64,000 nucleotides of DNA from Thalassospira australica. Lineage in GTDB: Bacteria > Pseudomonadota > Alphaproteobacteria > Rhodospirillales > Thalassospiraceae. The notes beneath the pieces were generated by a model. That model had not been told where the DNA came from and did not search any database. It saw only the letters and a program-made list of their open reading frames with translations. Positions within the stretch are counted from its first letter, which is position 1. Each line of letters begins with the position of its first letter. Shown piece after piece: positions 27,188 through 36,466 of this stretch. The translations under genes were made by a program, and so were the position numbers. The stretch covers positions 124,001-188,000 of the forward strand of contig NZ_JRJE01000004.1 of the NCBI RefSeq assembly GCF_000763295.1, read 5' to 3'.

Positions 27188-28675
27188 TTATTCTCCTTCC
27201 AATGCGGACCAAAGATACTGCGCGGCATAGGCCCGCCATGGCCGCCAGTTTTCCGAAATGCTTTCAAGTGCATTGGCTTTGTCCGGGCCGCCGCCCATGC
27301 CAGATGCCTTAAGAATACCCAGATCCGCGGCCGGAAAAGCATCCGGATCGCCAAGCCCGCGCAGACCAAAGTAATTCAATGTCCAAGGACCGATCCCCTT
27401 GATCGCTGTCATGGCCGCAATAAGGTCATCACCGGATTTTTGATCGCAATCTGGTTGGGCAAAAAGATCAATCACATCGGCAAGGGTTTGAGCCCGGCGC
27501 GTCGTCAGGCCGATCGGCATCAGTTCCTGTTTCATCAGGCCTTGCGGCGTCGGAAAGACATGGGTGATGCCGGTTCCCCCCACCAGATCATCGGGCAAAG
27601 CTTCGCCAAAACGGGCGACCAACCGCCCAGCCAAAGTACGGGCGGCGGCAACCGAAACCTGTTGGCCCAGCACAGCACGAAGGGCAAGTTCAAAACGATC
27701 CCAACATCCGGGCACCCGAAGGCCGGGACGCTTTGCGACCAATGGCCCAAGCAACGCATCCTGCGTAAATTGCATGGTGATGGACGGCACATCCGCATCA
27801 AGATCAAACAACCTGCGCACCCGTGCGCCAATTTCAAGCACCGCTTCGCGAGCCGGACCACGCAAGATGACATCAACACCACTTTGATCGGTACTGAAGT
27901 GACAGATCATCAAGCCGACCCGGCCATCAATTTTGAAACCACGCGCATAAATGCGGTCACGAACGGTCTCCAGGCCGGGAATGGCACGTGCGCGGAAGAA
28001 AGCCAGAAGATAGTCGGCATCAAACGGTTGGCGGGCGCGGAGCCGCAAAATCAAATCATCACTGCGTGCCGCAAACGGATCATCTGTCCCGGCAGTTTTC
28101 CGGGCATTAGTTTTGATGCCGCGGCGAAAGGCGGTTGGCGCCTGCCCATAGGCCTGTTTCATGGCGTCATTGAAGCGCCGCAGGCTGCCAAAACCGGCAA
28201 TGTCGGCGATTTCCGTCATGGTCAAGTTGCTATCAACAATCAACTGACGTGCACGCAGCAAACGCCGTGCCTTGGCATGTTCCTGCGGGGTGACGCCGGT
28301 ATGTTCCTTGAATATCCGGCGCAAATGGCGATCCCCCACCCCAAGGCGGTCAGCAAGATCGGCAATTGAACCGTTTTCCAGTGCGCCCTGATCAATCAGG
28401 CGCACCGCACGAACGACCGAGGCATGGACACCGGCACTGGCCGGACTTCCGGGGGCAGCTTCGGGCCGACAGCGCAGGCATGGGCGAAAGCCATGTGCGA
28501 TGGCGGCCTCCGCACTGGGATAAAATTCCACATTATCGCGCTTGGGCGTGACTGCCGGGCAGATCGGGCGGCAAAAAATCCCGGTGGTCCGAACGGCAGT
28601 ATAAAACCGTCCGTCAAACCGACGATCGCGGGTTTTGAGTGCCTGATAGCAGATATCGTTATTGAGCTGTTCCAT
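27188..28675 (-). CDS. Ada-type regulator fused to AlkA DNA-3-methyladenine glycosylase
   Basis: About 495 residues from the ATG at 28675, with three parts. (1) The Ada methylphosphotriester zinc domain at 1-75, with four cysteines (IFCRPIC and PCLRC) and the DRRFDGRFYTAVRTTGI start. (2) An AraC-type helix-turn-helix, about 85-185 (SIADLADRLGVGDRHLRRIFKEH and TEIADIAGFGSLRRFNDAMKQ). (3) An AlkA N-terminal domain followed by the helix-hairpin-helix-GPD glycosylase, with AIKGIGPWTLNYF and the catalytic Asp in FPAADLG. The methyl-phosphotriester cysteine would sense damage and activate transcription while the glycosylase removes alkylated purines. The Ada C-terminal methyltransferase is missing and is encoded next door by ogt. 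Confidence 0.92.
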   Translation of the reverse strand: MEQLNNDICYQALKTRDRRFDGRFYTAVRTTGIFCRPICPAVTPKRDNVEFYPSAEAAIAHGFRPCLRCRPEAAPGSPASAGVHASVVRAVRLIDQGALENGSIADLADRLGVGDRHLRRIFKEHTGVTPQEHAKARRLLRARQLIVDSNLTMTEIADIAGFGSLRRFNDAMKQAYGQAPTAFRRGIKTNARKTAGTDDPFAARSDDLILRLRARQPFDADYLLAFFRARAIPGLETVRDRIYARGFKIDGRVGLMICHFSTDQSGVDVILRGPAREAVLEIGARVRRLFDLDADVPSITMQFTQDALLGPLVAKRPGLRVPGCWDRFELALRAVLGQQVSVAAARTLAGRLVARFGEALPDDLVGGTGITHVFPTPQGLMKQELMPIGLTTRRAQTLADVIDLFAQPDCDQKSGDDLIAAMTAIKGIGPWTLNYFGLRGLGDPDAFPAADLGILKASGMGGGPDKANALESISENWRPWRAYAAQYLWSALEGE

Positions 28676-28738
28676 GCCCGGCAGTTTAGCAGAATTGATC
28701 AGCAAAACTCGCCAGATTCGGACTCAGACGTAAAACAT

Positions 28739-29344
28739 CTAGTTCAGCGGAATGTCGTTATCGGATTTGCTGTCCTGATACAGCGCAGACAGACGATCAT
28801 ACTCATCGGAAATCGCCTTGGCGCGGGCCAGATAGGCTTCTTTTTGATCCTGGGGCTGCTCAGCGACCGTTGCCATCATGGAATAGCTGTCCCAAAAGGC
28901 ATTGGATTTATTGTATTCGCCATCTTCAAGGGTGAAGACTTCTTTCATGATCTTCAAATCATGCGGTATGGCAAAGGCATCGCGTGAGTCTTCGTAAGAA
29001 AAGAAATAATAGAAATTGTCAAACCCGGCCCAGGTAATGGCCGACAGGCACATGGAGCATGGCTCATGGGTCGAAAGGAAAATCAGCTCCGACGTCGCCG
29101 GGCGCTGATCGGCGGGAATTTCATAAAACCGCTTAAGGCAATGGACTTCACCGTGCCACAGCGGGTTTTCGGTTTCATTGTTGGTCTCGGCAATCACCAG
29201 TGACAGATCATCCTTGCGCAGGATCGCCGCGCCAAACAGCTTGTTGCCGTCCGAGACGCCCGCACGGGTTTTGGGCAGAATGTCATCTTCGAGCACGCAA
29301 AACAGACGTTCGAGGATTTTCTGATCGGCTTTGCTATCTGACAT
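28739..29344 (-). CDS. Cytidine/nucleoside deaminase-fold protein
   Basis: 201 residues from the ATG at 29344. The zinc-binding deaminase signature is complete: HGEVH (with the catalytic Glu) and THEPCSMC. Members of this group deaminate nucleosides, guanine or tRNA adenosine, but the insert after the second motif (FYYFFSYEDSRDAFAIPHD) is unlike TadA or guanine deaminase, so the substrate is open. No signal peptide. The C-terminal 40 residues are helical and charged. It lies 63 bases before the ada-alkA start, in the same orientation but upstream of nothing obvious, so probably its own unit. Confidence 0.8.
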   Translation of the reverse strand: MSDSKADQKILERLFCVLEDDILPKTRAGVSDGNKLFGAAILRKDDLSLVIAETNNETENPLWHGEVHCLKRFYEIPADQRPATSELIFLSTHEPCSMCLSAITWAGFDNFYYFFSYEDSRDAFAIPHDLKIMKEVFTLEDGEYNKSNAFWDSYSMMATVAEQPQDQKEAYLARAKAISDEYDRLSALYQDSKSDNDIPLN

Positions 29345-29463
29345 GTTGGCGGCCCTGGCGTCTGGTGATTTCACAATGTCACCATTTCACCGTGTCCGGG
29401 CCGCCAAGCCAACCAGTTTTTCATCCAGACGGTCGCGAAACTGCCTATTGATTGGCTTTACAA

Positions 29464-29718
29464 TCAAAGACCACGCAAGATTCCATCATTGTCTGGTTCT
29501 TGTCGCCTTTCGGGCGGAACAGGAACATAGAAGTCACGGTCAAGAAGCGTTGTGACCGCAATCAGTGTCGGCGATTTGGTATCGCGCACCTTGGTGATCA
29601 AGGCATGATCCACCGGAGCCATTTCACGGATTTTGACCACTTCGAAAATCGGACCGTTCGGGGTTGCAAGTTTGAACTGATCGCCAACGGCGACCGGACC
29701 AAGAGAGTGTTGAGCCAT
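29464..29718 (-). CDS. Small conserved-looking protein of unknown function
   Basis: 84 residues from the ATG at 29718, which has AGGTGA nine bases upstream. A beta-rich N-terminus (VAVGDQFKLATPNGPIFEVVKIREM) suggests a small SH3- or KOW-like barrel, and the rest is DHALITKVRDTKSPTLIAVTTLLDRDFYVPV. Codon use resembles that of the neighbours. No family is recognised and no partner is obvious. Monocistronic between the deaminase gene and prfB. Confidence 0.6.
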   Translation of the reverse strand: MAQHSLGPVAVGDQFKLATPNGPIFEVVKIREMAPVDHALITKVRDTKSPTLIAVTTLLDRDFYVPVPPERRQEPDNDGILRGL

Positions 29719-29911
29719 TTTTGACTTCACCTGAATTTATATGTTTGCTCCGCAGCAGACTGCCAATTACCGGAACGATACCGGCTATTTGTTATCGGTT
29801 GGCAGATCCCGCTCAGGCACACCGTGGCAAAGCTATCCGGCAATTGTGTGACAGAAACGGGGTTTTTCAGGGCAGCCCCATATTTTCTGCGGCTTTTGAG
29901 ATGATACAAAA

Positions 29912-29946
29912 ACAAACACCCCGCCAAATTTCGGCGGGGTGTTTGT
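29912..29946 (-). terminator. prfB terminator
   Basis: Near-perfect palindrome ACAAACACCCCGCC with GGCGGGGTGTTTGT around AAATTTC, 38 bases past the prfB stop codon. Confidence 0.85.
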
Positions 29947-29983
29947 AACTTCAAACGGTTAGCACCGCCCAATCAAAAATCGA

Positions 29984-31112
29984 TCAATCGATGTCTTCGA
30001 TCTCACCAGCTGATCCAGTGACCTTTGCGGCCAGTGCGGCTGCCATAAAGGCATCCAGATCGCCGTTCAGAACGCCCTGGGTATCGGATGTTTCCGTGCC
30101 TGTACGTAGATCCTTGATCATCTGATAGGGCTGCAGGACATAAGAGCGGATCTGATGGCCCCAACCGATGTCGGTTTTGCTGTCTTCGACAGCCTGGGCT
30201 TCGGCTTCGCGTTTTTTCAGCTCTGCCTCATACAGACGGGCCTTCAGCATCTTCATCGCCGTGTCGCGGTTTTTATGCTGTGAACGGTCATTCTGACACT
30301 GGGCAACAATCCCGGTCGGAATATGGGTCATACGCACAGCAGAATCGGTTCTGTTGACGTGCTGACCACCGGCACCCGATGCACGATAAGTATCGACACG
30401 AAGATCCTTATCAAGGATTTCGATTTCGATATTGTCATCAATCACCGGATAGACCCAAACCGACGAGAAGCTGGTATGGCGGCGCGCAGAACTGTCATAG
30501 GGCGAAATACGCACCAGACGATGCACACCCACTTCGTTCTTCAGCCAGCCATACGCATTATGACCGGAAATCTTGTAGGTCACTGATTTGATGCCGGCTT
30601 CCTCGCCATCGCTTTCTTCAAGCATCTCAAGCTTGTAGCCTTTGGACTCTGCCCAACGGTAATACATGCGTGCCAACATCGATGCCCAATCCTGGGCCTC
30701 TGTGCCACCGGCACCAGCATGGATTTCAAGATAGGTATCGTTGGAATCCGCTTCGCCCGAAAGCAGGCTTTCAAGTTCACGCTTGGCGGCAATCTCGCGG
30801 ATCGAACGCAGGGCTTCTTCGCCCTCTTCGACCGTTTCCGCGTCGCCCTCGGCTTCGCCAAGTTCGATCAGTTCGATACTGTCATCAAGTTCCTGAGCGA
30901 GCTTTTTATAGCCATTGATGGCATCATCAAGCTGGGTCCGTTCACGCATGACTTTCTGCGCGTTAGCCGCATCGTCCCAAAGGGTCGGGTCTTCGGCAAG
31001 TGCGTTCAGTTCGTCCAGGCGTCTATGAGCGTTATCCCAGTCAAAGATGCCTCCTCAGCAGTGCCATCGACTGCTTGATTTCATCGACCAATGCCTGTGC
31101 TTCAGCGCGCAT
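29984..31112 (-). CDS. prfB: Peptide chain release factor 2 (programmed +1 frameshift)
   Basis: RF2 recognises UGA/UAA and triggers peptide release. Translation starts at the ATG at 31112 and runs 23 codons ([20 protein letters not shown] to HL) to an in-frame UGA at 31043-31041, then shifts +1 and continues for about 352 codons; the total is near 375 residues. The catalytic GGQ is in [19 protein letters not shown]. The codon-recognition tripeptide reads SPY in [15 protein letters not shown], against SPF in E. coli; I believe SPY is common in alphaproteobacteria. An annotation without frameshift handling would start at an internal ATG at 30949 and lose 54 residues. It follows mrcA in the same orientation. 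Confidence 0.95.
31039..31055 (-). promoter_or_regulatory. RF2 programmed frameshift site
   Basis: On the minus strand: internal Shine-Dalgarno AGGAGG (31055-31050), three bases, CTT, then TGA followed by C (TGAC). This is the classic arrangement by which low RF2 lets ribosomes slip +1 at CUU-U. It autoregulates RF2 level. Confidence 0.95.
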
Positions 31113-31220
31113 TGATGTCTCCGTTAATATCTTCAAATTCGTTGGGCCACACAGATCGCGTGGCAACTTCGGCGCCGCTTATAGCAGTTTTTATCGTCCT
31201 TGAAACCCCCGCAACAACGC

Positions 31221-31250
31221 AAAAACCCGGCACCATTCTGATGCCGGGTT
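31221..31250 (-). terminator. mrcA terminator
   Basis: On the minus strand AACCCGGCA pairs with TGCCGGGTT and is followed by TTT. It lies 34 bases past the mrcA stop codon and about 110 before prfB. Confidence 0.85.
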
Positions 31251-31283
31251 TGCGATGTCTTGGTCCCAGAATGACCGAAAGAA

Positions 31284-33707
31284 TCAATAGATCCCACCGG
31301 GTCCGGAAATGGCGCCGCCCCCGCTGTCGGAACCGCCAGAACCGCTATATCCACCATCAATGACATTGTCATTCGATGCCGGAATGGTGCCGGGCTTGAA
31401 GGCTTCCCAAATAACATCATGATCGCCGGGACGTGCGGGAAGTCCGGTACGGGCTTCAACGCGGACCATGCGAATACCCGGCGGGGTACGGAACGGAATG
31501 GCTTTGGTGCCTTCAAGCGCACCGCGCATGAATTCTTTCCAGATCGGGGCGGCTGCACTTGCACCTTGTTCCTTTTCGCCAAGCGATCTGTTGTCATCAA
31601 AGCCGACATAAACGCCAACGGCCAAATCCGGCGAAAATCCAACAAACCATGCATCCCGCGAATCATTGGTCGTACCGGTTTTGCCCGCCAGCGGATAGCC
31701 AAGCTCGGCAATACGACGCCCCGTCCCGCGCGAAATAACGCCTTCCATGATGTGAACCATCTGGAACGCACTTGCCGGGTCGGTAAGTTGTTCGCGGGTG
31801 TCAGGCAGATCAGGTGGCATCTGATTGCGGAACGTCACGTCCTGACATTGCGCACATTCACGTTCATCACGGCGGTAAATTACATTGCCGCGACGGTCCT
31901 GAATGCGGTCAATCAGGGTCGGTGTGATTTTCTTGCCACCATTGACCATCTCGGCATAGGCCGAGGTCAGACGCATCACCGTGGTTTCCGCAGCCCCAAG
32001 CGACATCGACAAAACATCAGGCATTTCGTCGACAACACCAAACCGTTTGGCATAATCAACAACCGTCGGCATGCCGATGGTCTGGGCCAGCCGCACCGTC
32101 ATCAGGTTTCGGGATTTTTCAATCCCAAGACGCATGGTCGATGGACCATAGAACTTGCCGCTATAGTTGCCCGGCTTCCATTTGCCAAGCCCCGGTCCCT
32201 GATCAATCACAAACGGCGCATCAAGCACCAGTGTCGACGGGGTAAAACCCTGATCAAGGGCGGCGAGATAAACGAACGGTTTAAATGCCGACCCCGGCTG
32301 ACGACGGGCCTGTGTGGCGCGGTTGAATTTCGAAAGATCGTGGGAAAAACCACCCGACATCGCCAGGACACGCCCCGTGTGCGGGTCCATCGCGACAAGA
32401 CCACCATTCACATTCGGAATCTGACGCAAACCATACGTGTTGGGCGGGAGTTTCTCGCCATCAAGTTCGGCAAAATGTTTGACATAAATGACGTCACCCG
32501 GCGCAAGTACATCTGACGGGCTGTTGACCACAGGACCAAGGGTCTGGCCCTTTTGCCACGGACGTGCCCACGTTAGGAAGCGCAGCGGAATACGGCCCTG
32601 TTCGCCATTCATCAGGCCAAGGGTTGCTTCATTGGCATCGGTGCCAAGAACAACCGCCCGATCCCACGGAATATCCGACGGGGTTTCGACTTCACGCAGC
32701 GCCTGCTGCCAATTGCCAGAAAGATCAATGTTTGTAATCGGCCCGCGCCATCCATGGCGACGATCATATTCAACAAGCCCGTCAAACAGCGCCTTGTCGG
32801 CAACATCCTGCAATCGCGGCACAACGGTCGAGCGTACCGAAAGCCCACCATCATACAGCATCCCCTCGCCATAACGGTCGACCAGTTGGCGGCGGACTTC
32901 TTCGGCAAAGAAATCTGCCTGATAGGTATCAACCGACTGGCGGGTTTTGGCTTCTAGCGGGGTGGCCCATGCCTGTTGGGCTTCGGCCTCTGTGATGTAT
33001 TTTTCTTCCAGCATCCGGCCAATCACCCAGTTACGACGGGCCTTGGCTTCGTCGTGGTTGCGCACCGGATGGTAGTTGGAAGGCGCCTTGGGCAAAGCAG
33101 CAAGATAGGCCGCTTCTTCGACATTCAGCTCATCAAGCGACTTGTCGAAATAGCGCAAGGCCGCTGCGGCCACGCCATAACTGCCACTGCCCAGATAAAT
33201 TTCGTTCAGGTAAAGTTCAAGGATGTGTTCCTTGGAAAAGGTCCGCTCGATACGAAATGACAGGATCGCTTCCTTGATCTTGCGTTCGTATGAAACTTCG
33301 TTGGTCAAAAGGAAGTTTTTGGCAACCTGCTGGGTAATGGTGGATGCGCCTACCGGGCGTTTGCCCGTTCCGATATTGACCACATTGGTAACCGCCGCAC
33401 GCAGAACAGAGGCGAAATCAATCCCCGGATGGGAAAAGAAGTTTTTATCCTCTGCCGCGACAAAGGCATCGACGACCTTATGTGGAATGGCGGTGATCGG
33501 CACAAAGACACGTTTTTCACGCGCATATTCGGCAATCAGTGCCCCGTCTGACGCATGAACACGCGTCATGACCTCGGGCTCGTAATTTTCAAGCTGGGTG
33601 TAATCGGGAAGTCCCTGACCAAAATGCCAGAAAATCGCCAGAACGCCGGCACCACCCGCAACGCCCATCAAGAACAGAAAGCCAAAAATACTTAGTAAAA
33701 TGCGCAT
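31284..33707 (-). CDS. mrcA: Penicillin-binding protein 1A (bifunctional murein synthase)
   Basis: Class A PBP with glycosyltransferase and transpeptidase activity for septal and side-wall peptidoglycan synthesis; an inner-membrane protein facing the periplasm. 807 residues. One N-terminal transmembrane helix (LLSIFGFLFLMGVAGGAGVLAIFW). The GT51 domain carries AAEDKNFFSHPGID and GASTITQQVAKNF. The transpeptidase motifs are SAFK in PGSAFKPF, SRN in KSRNLMTV, and KTGTTND. An oligonucleotide-fold-type insert lies between the domains. The C-terminus ends in a Gly/Ser-rich tail. Upstream lie the amiC remnant and lipoprotein gene, where amiC would normally be adjacent. Confidence 0.96.
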   Translation of the reverse strand: MRILLSIFGFLFLMGVAGGAGVLAIFWHFGQGLPDYTQLENYEPEVMTRVHASDGALIAEYAREKRVFVPITAIPHKVVDAFVAAEDKNFFSHPGIDFASVLRAAVTNVVNIGTGKRPVGASTITQQVAKNFLLTNEVSYERKIKEAILSFRIERTFSKEHILELYLNEIYLGSGSYGVAAAALRYFDKSLDELNVEEAAYLAALPKAPSNYHPVRNHDEAKARRNWVIGRMLEEKYITEAEAQQAWATPLEAKTRQSVDTYQADFFAEEVRRQLVDRYGEGMLYDGGLSVRSTVVPRLQDVADKALFDGLVEYDRRHGWRGPITNIDLSGNWQQALREVETPSDIPWDRAVVLGTDANEATLGLMNGEQGRIPLRFLTWARPWQKGQTLGPVVNSPSDVLAPGDVIYVKHFAELDGEKLPPNTYGLRQIPNVNGGLVAMDPHTGRVLAMSGGFSHDLSKFNRATQARRQPGSAFKPFVYLAALDQGFTPSTLVLDAPFVIDQGPGLGKWKPGNYSGKFYGPSTMRLGIEKSRNLMTVRLAQTIGMPTVVDYAKRFGVVDEMPDVLSMSLGAAETTVMRLTSAYAEMVNGGKKITPTLIDRIQDRRGNVIYRRDERECAQCQDVTFRNQMPPDLPDTREQLTDPASAFQMVHIMEGVISRGTGRRIAELGYPLAGKTGTTNDSRDAWFVGFSPDLAVGVYVGFDDNRSLGEKEQGASAAAPIWKEFMRGALEGTKAIPFRTPPGIRMVRVEARTGLPARPGDHDVIWEAFKPGTIPASNDNVIDGGYSGSGGSDSGGGAISGPGGIY

Positions 33708-33867
33708 GTAAGCAGGTCTTTTTCATTTTGTTGGCCTGATCCGATCAGGGGCATATTCATGCACTCTTATCGGAAATGCAATGTCCCGGCAGACATTTCG
33801 CCCGTCTGTGCCGAAAACCCGGATTTGCCTGCATTATAGCGGCAAAATAATGACGAGGTTGTGACAG

Positions 33868-33890
33868 CCGCCACGCCCGGCGGTTTTTTT
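33868..33890 (+). terminator. Orphan hairpin with T-run on the plus strand
   Basis: CCGCC and GGCGG form a stem with a six-base loop, followed by seven T on the plus strand. No plus-strand gene precedes it. It lies between mrcA and the amiC remnant. It could be a leftover terminator or the end of an unannotated RNA. Confidence 0.4.
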
Positions 33891-33978
33891 CTGCGCAAAA
33901 CGCAACACGCAAATGCCCTGCGCCCCACTCTATGCACGGCCCGAAGACCGCAAGCACGATGGCGGAACACGACTTTTG

Positions 33979-34039
33979 AAACTCGTGGTTCTCGAAATAG
34001 ACATCAATTGCGCGCGTGACGGCTTCGGCAATTTTTTGC
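33979..34039 (-). pseudogene. Remnant copy of the amiC 3' end
   Basis: 61 bases match the last 62 coding bases of amiC (35186-35247) at 55 of 62 positions, in the same orientation (six substitutions and one single-base deletion). Read on the minus strand it would encode IAEAVTRAIDVYFENHEF, against IAEAVMRAIDIYFEKHKF in amiC, but the deletion breaks the frame and the stop codon is lost. Similarity ends abruptly on both sides. Together with the intact copy it brackets the lipoprotein gene. Confidence 0.85.
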
Positions 34040-34074
34040 TAAGTGCCGGTCTAGCCTCAACGCTTTCGGTTCAC

Positions 34075-35079
34075 TCAATTGCCAACAGTAATTCCTATAT
34101 TTGCCAACGCTTGTCCTTCATCTCCGGTACCGTTTGACTGCACGCCAAGGACGTCTGCAACACTGTCGAGCAGAACCAAAGCCCGATCCTTCTTATCATT
34201 GTCAGCAGTCAAGCGAGCATTTACCACTTTCGTGAGTTCAGTCGCTGATGCTCCTCGCACCGACAGGAAGACCTCAGCCAAATTACGCAATTGGTTCCGC
34301 GTAAAAGCTCCTGATTGTCCATATGCAAGACTGTAAAGTTCCGAGGATACTGTAGACAACCGCTCTGCCTGCTTTGGGAGTTCAACGTTAGGCTTAAACG
34401 GTGCTACATCGACACTTTTTGCGATGATGTCTGCCAAATATATTGGGGAGCAGGTCAGGTGGTAGCTGCGCAATTGGCCTTCGGCTTCTGGATAACTCTT
34501 GTAAGTCGTGGCTTCTACTCTCAGGGTGTTTGCAAGTTCCTTGCGCGCCTCGACCACCTTCTTATGAAGTGATGGCAAAGCTGGGCTGAGCATGAACCGT
34601 TCATTGAACAGTTCGAAGCTGGCGTTACCCGCGCCTAGCGCAATAGCAAGACCACCCAATGCTTCCGAGCTTGCGTCTAACAATCCAAGTGTAGCGCCAG
34701 CTGCATTGCCAATCATGTTCATCGCGCCCTGCGCCATTTCTGTGTCTTTCGACAAGCGATGCAAGGTAGCAAACAAAATATCGCAGGCAGCGTCAGACGC
34801 AGCAATTGTCGTGGCAGAAAATGCGTAAAAGTTTGCCTTCTGCTCCTCAACATCAGCAGCAGGCTCAATCGCATCTTGTTGAGCCAACAAAAACTGACCG
34901 AAGATCGTTTCGATCTGATTATCGCCTGTTTTAAATTCTTTTCTCTCGAGTGTTTCAGGGTCATTTGCGAACAATGGGTCTATGACCACCTTGTTCCGGT
35001 AACGATCTAGTTCACAGCCAGAAACTAACAAAGCTGAGAACACAATACTGATTGTGAATGTGTATTTTTTTAACTGCAT
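34075..35079 (-). CDS. Lipoprotein of unknown function
   Basis: 334 residues with a lipoprotein signal: MQLKKYTFTISIVFSALLVSGCEL, lipobox LVSGC with Cys22, and Glu at +3 rather than Asp, which permits outer-membrane sorting. The mature part is mostly helical, with a glycine/alanine-rich hydrophobic segment around 130-165 (MIGNAAGATLGLL to GGLAIALGAG). No family is recognised. Base composition is AT-richer than neighbouring genes and codon use differs, and the gene sits exactly between two copies of the amiC 3' end, so it looks acquired. A 35-base gap separates its stop codon from the remnant. Confidence 0.75.
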   Translation of the reverse strand: MQLKKYTFTISIVFSALLVSGCELDRYRNKVVIDPLFANDPETLERKEFKTGDNQIETIFGQFLLAQQDAIEPAADVEEQKANFYAFSATTIAASDAACDILFATLHRLSKDTEMAQGAMNMIGNAAGATLGLLDASSEALGGLAIALGAGNASFELFNERFMLSPALPSLHKKVVEARKELANTLRVEATTYKSYPEAEGQLRSYHLTCSPIYLADIIAKSVDVAPFKPNVELPKQAERLSTVSSELYSLAYGQSGAFTRNQLRNLAEVFLSVRGASATELTKVVNARLTADNDKKDRALVLLDSVADVLGVQSNGTGDEGQALANIGITVGN

Positions 35080-35182
35080 AAATTTCTCCCCCGGAGATTA
35101 TGCAGCTTGCCGCCCCAACAACACAAAGATAACCTTAGGTTGATATTGTATCAACACAAAACCACCAAGAAAACCTACAACG

Positions 35183-36466
35183 TTAAAACTTGTGCTTCTC
35201 GAAATAGATATCAATTGCCCGCATGACGGCCTCGGCAATCTTTTTGCGATGGGCGGGGCTTTGCAGCAGCTTGGCATCCGTCGCATTCGAAAGATATCCC
35301 ATTTCAAACAGTGCCGAAGGAATATCAGGGGCCTTCAGAACCGCAAACCCGGCAAACCGATGGGTCCTGCGTTGCAATTCAATGCTTTGCGAAAGCTGTG
35401 TCACCATATTGGCCGCCAAGGTCGCCGACAGGTTCATGGTTTCACGTTGGGCCAGATCGATCAGGATGCTTTGCACCAATGTATTTTCCGATGAAAGATC
35501 AACACCGGCTATGACGTCGGCCTTGTTTTCCTTTGATGCCAAAGCTGCGGCTTCTTTATCCGATGCGTTTTCAGACAGGGTATAGACCGATGCTCCGCGA
35601 TGTTTCGGGTTGGCAATCGAATCAGCATGCAGGGAAATGAACAGGTCAGCGTTGTTTTTGCGTGCAATTTCAACCCGCTGACGCAGCTTCAGGAACACGT
35701 CCTTATCGCGGGTCAGCAATACGCGGTAGCGCCCGGATGCGGTTAGTGTTTCGGCAAGTTGACGGGCGGCGGCAAGGGTCAGGTCTTTTTCATAGACATT
35801 GCCAACACCAATCGCACCGGGATCCACCCCGCCATGCCCAGCATCAATCGCGATCAGCGGTTTTTCATCGCCCCCACGACCAGATTGAACCGCAACATCA
35901 ACACTTTGTTCGGTGGCACTGGTGTCGTTGCGGCTGCGTGCAGAATAGGCTTCCATGCTTTCGCGCGACGCTGTCAGAAAGGCTTCGCGCCCGGTCGGCT
36001 TTAAATCGACCACCAACCGGTTAGGCGCACCTCCCCCGGGCGGGAGTGAGAAAATCTTGGAAACAAGGGATGGTTGGGCAACATCAAGAACAACGCGGAA
36101 TGTACCTGGCTTAAACAGGCCATAGCGCAACCCCGAAATCAGCCCGCCGCCCGATGTAACCTTGCTTGGCGGCGCGTTCCAGTCGATCTCGGGCATATCA
36201 ATGATGATGCGATAGGGGTCCGGCAGCAGGAAATAGGTAAACTCCACATCCCGATCAAGGTCGATCACAAAACGCGTGTAGTCGGGATAAACCCCAAGAC
36301 GCGCCCCAAGAACCTTTGCTGTCTGAGCATGGGCCGAAGACACGATCATCTGGGCTGAAAACAGCAGCATAAACAACATCATCACCGTTTTTGCCAGCGT
36401 TGCAAAAATCGTGATGGATGGTGTTTTTCGCACCTTGAAAAGTGAAATTGCGTGCCGTGAGATCAT
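35183..36466 (-). CDS. amiC: N-acetylmuramoyl-L-alanine amidase (AmiC type)
   Basis: A periplasmic zinc amidase cleaving the MurNAc-peptide bond, usually at septa for daughter-cell separation. 427 residues. A signal peptide precedes SSAHAQTAKV. The AMIN domain, about 50-170, targets the protein to murein (LGVYPDYTRFVIDLDRDVEF). Amidase_3 begins at IAIDAGHGGVDPGAIG (first zinc His), then the Glu in VYEKDLTLA, the His in FISLHADSIA, and the catalytic Glu in SALFEMGYLS. It would normally lie directly before mrcA; about 1.15 kb of foreign-looking DNA now separates them. Divergent from rne. Confidence 0.94.
   Translation of the reverse strand: MISRHAISLFKVRKTPSITIFATLAKTVMMLFMLLFSAQMIVSSAHAQTAKVLGARLGVYPDYTRFVIDLDRDVEFTYFLLPDPYRIIIDMPEIDWNAPPSKVTSGGGLISGLRYGLFKPGTFRVVLDVAQPSLVSKIFSLPPGGGAPNRLVVDLKPTGREAFLTASRESMEAYSARSRNDTSATEQSVDVAVQSGRGGDEKPLIAIDAGHGGVDPGAIGVGNVYEKDLTLAAARQLAETLTASGRYRVLLTRDKDVFLKLRQRVEIARKNNADLFISLHADSIANPKHRGASVYTLSENASDKEAAALASKENKADVIAGVDLSSENTLVQSILIDLAQRETMNLSATLAANMVTQLSQSIELQRRTHRFAGFAVLKAPDIPSALFEMGYLSNATDAKLLQSPAHRKKIAEAVMRAIDIYFEKHKF

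Noticed and set aside
31133..31771. 212-residue minus-strand frame overlapping the mrcA 3' end
   Set aside because: It is an out-of-frame shadow of mrcA that runs through its terminator.
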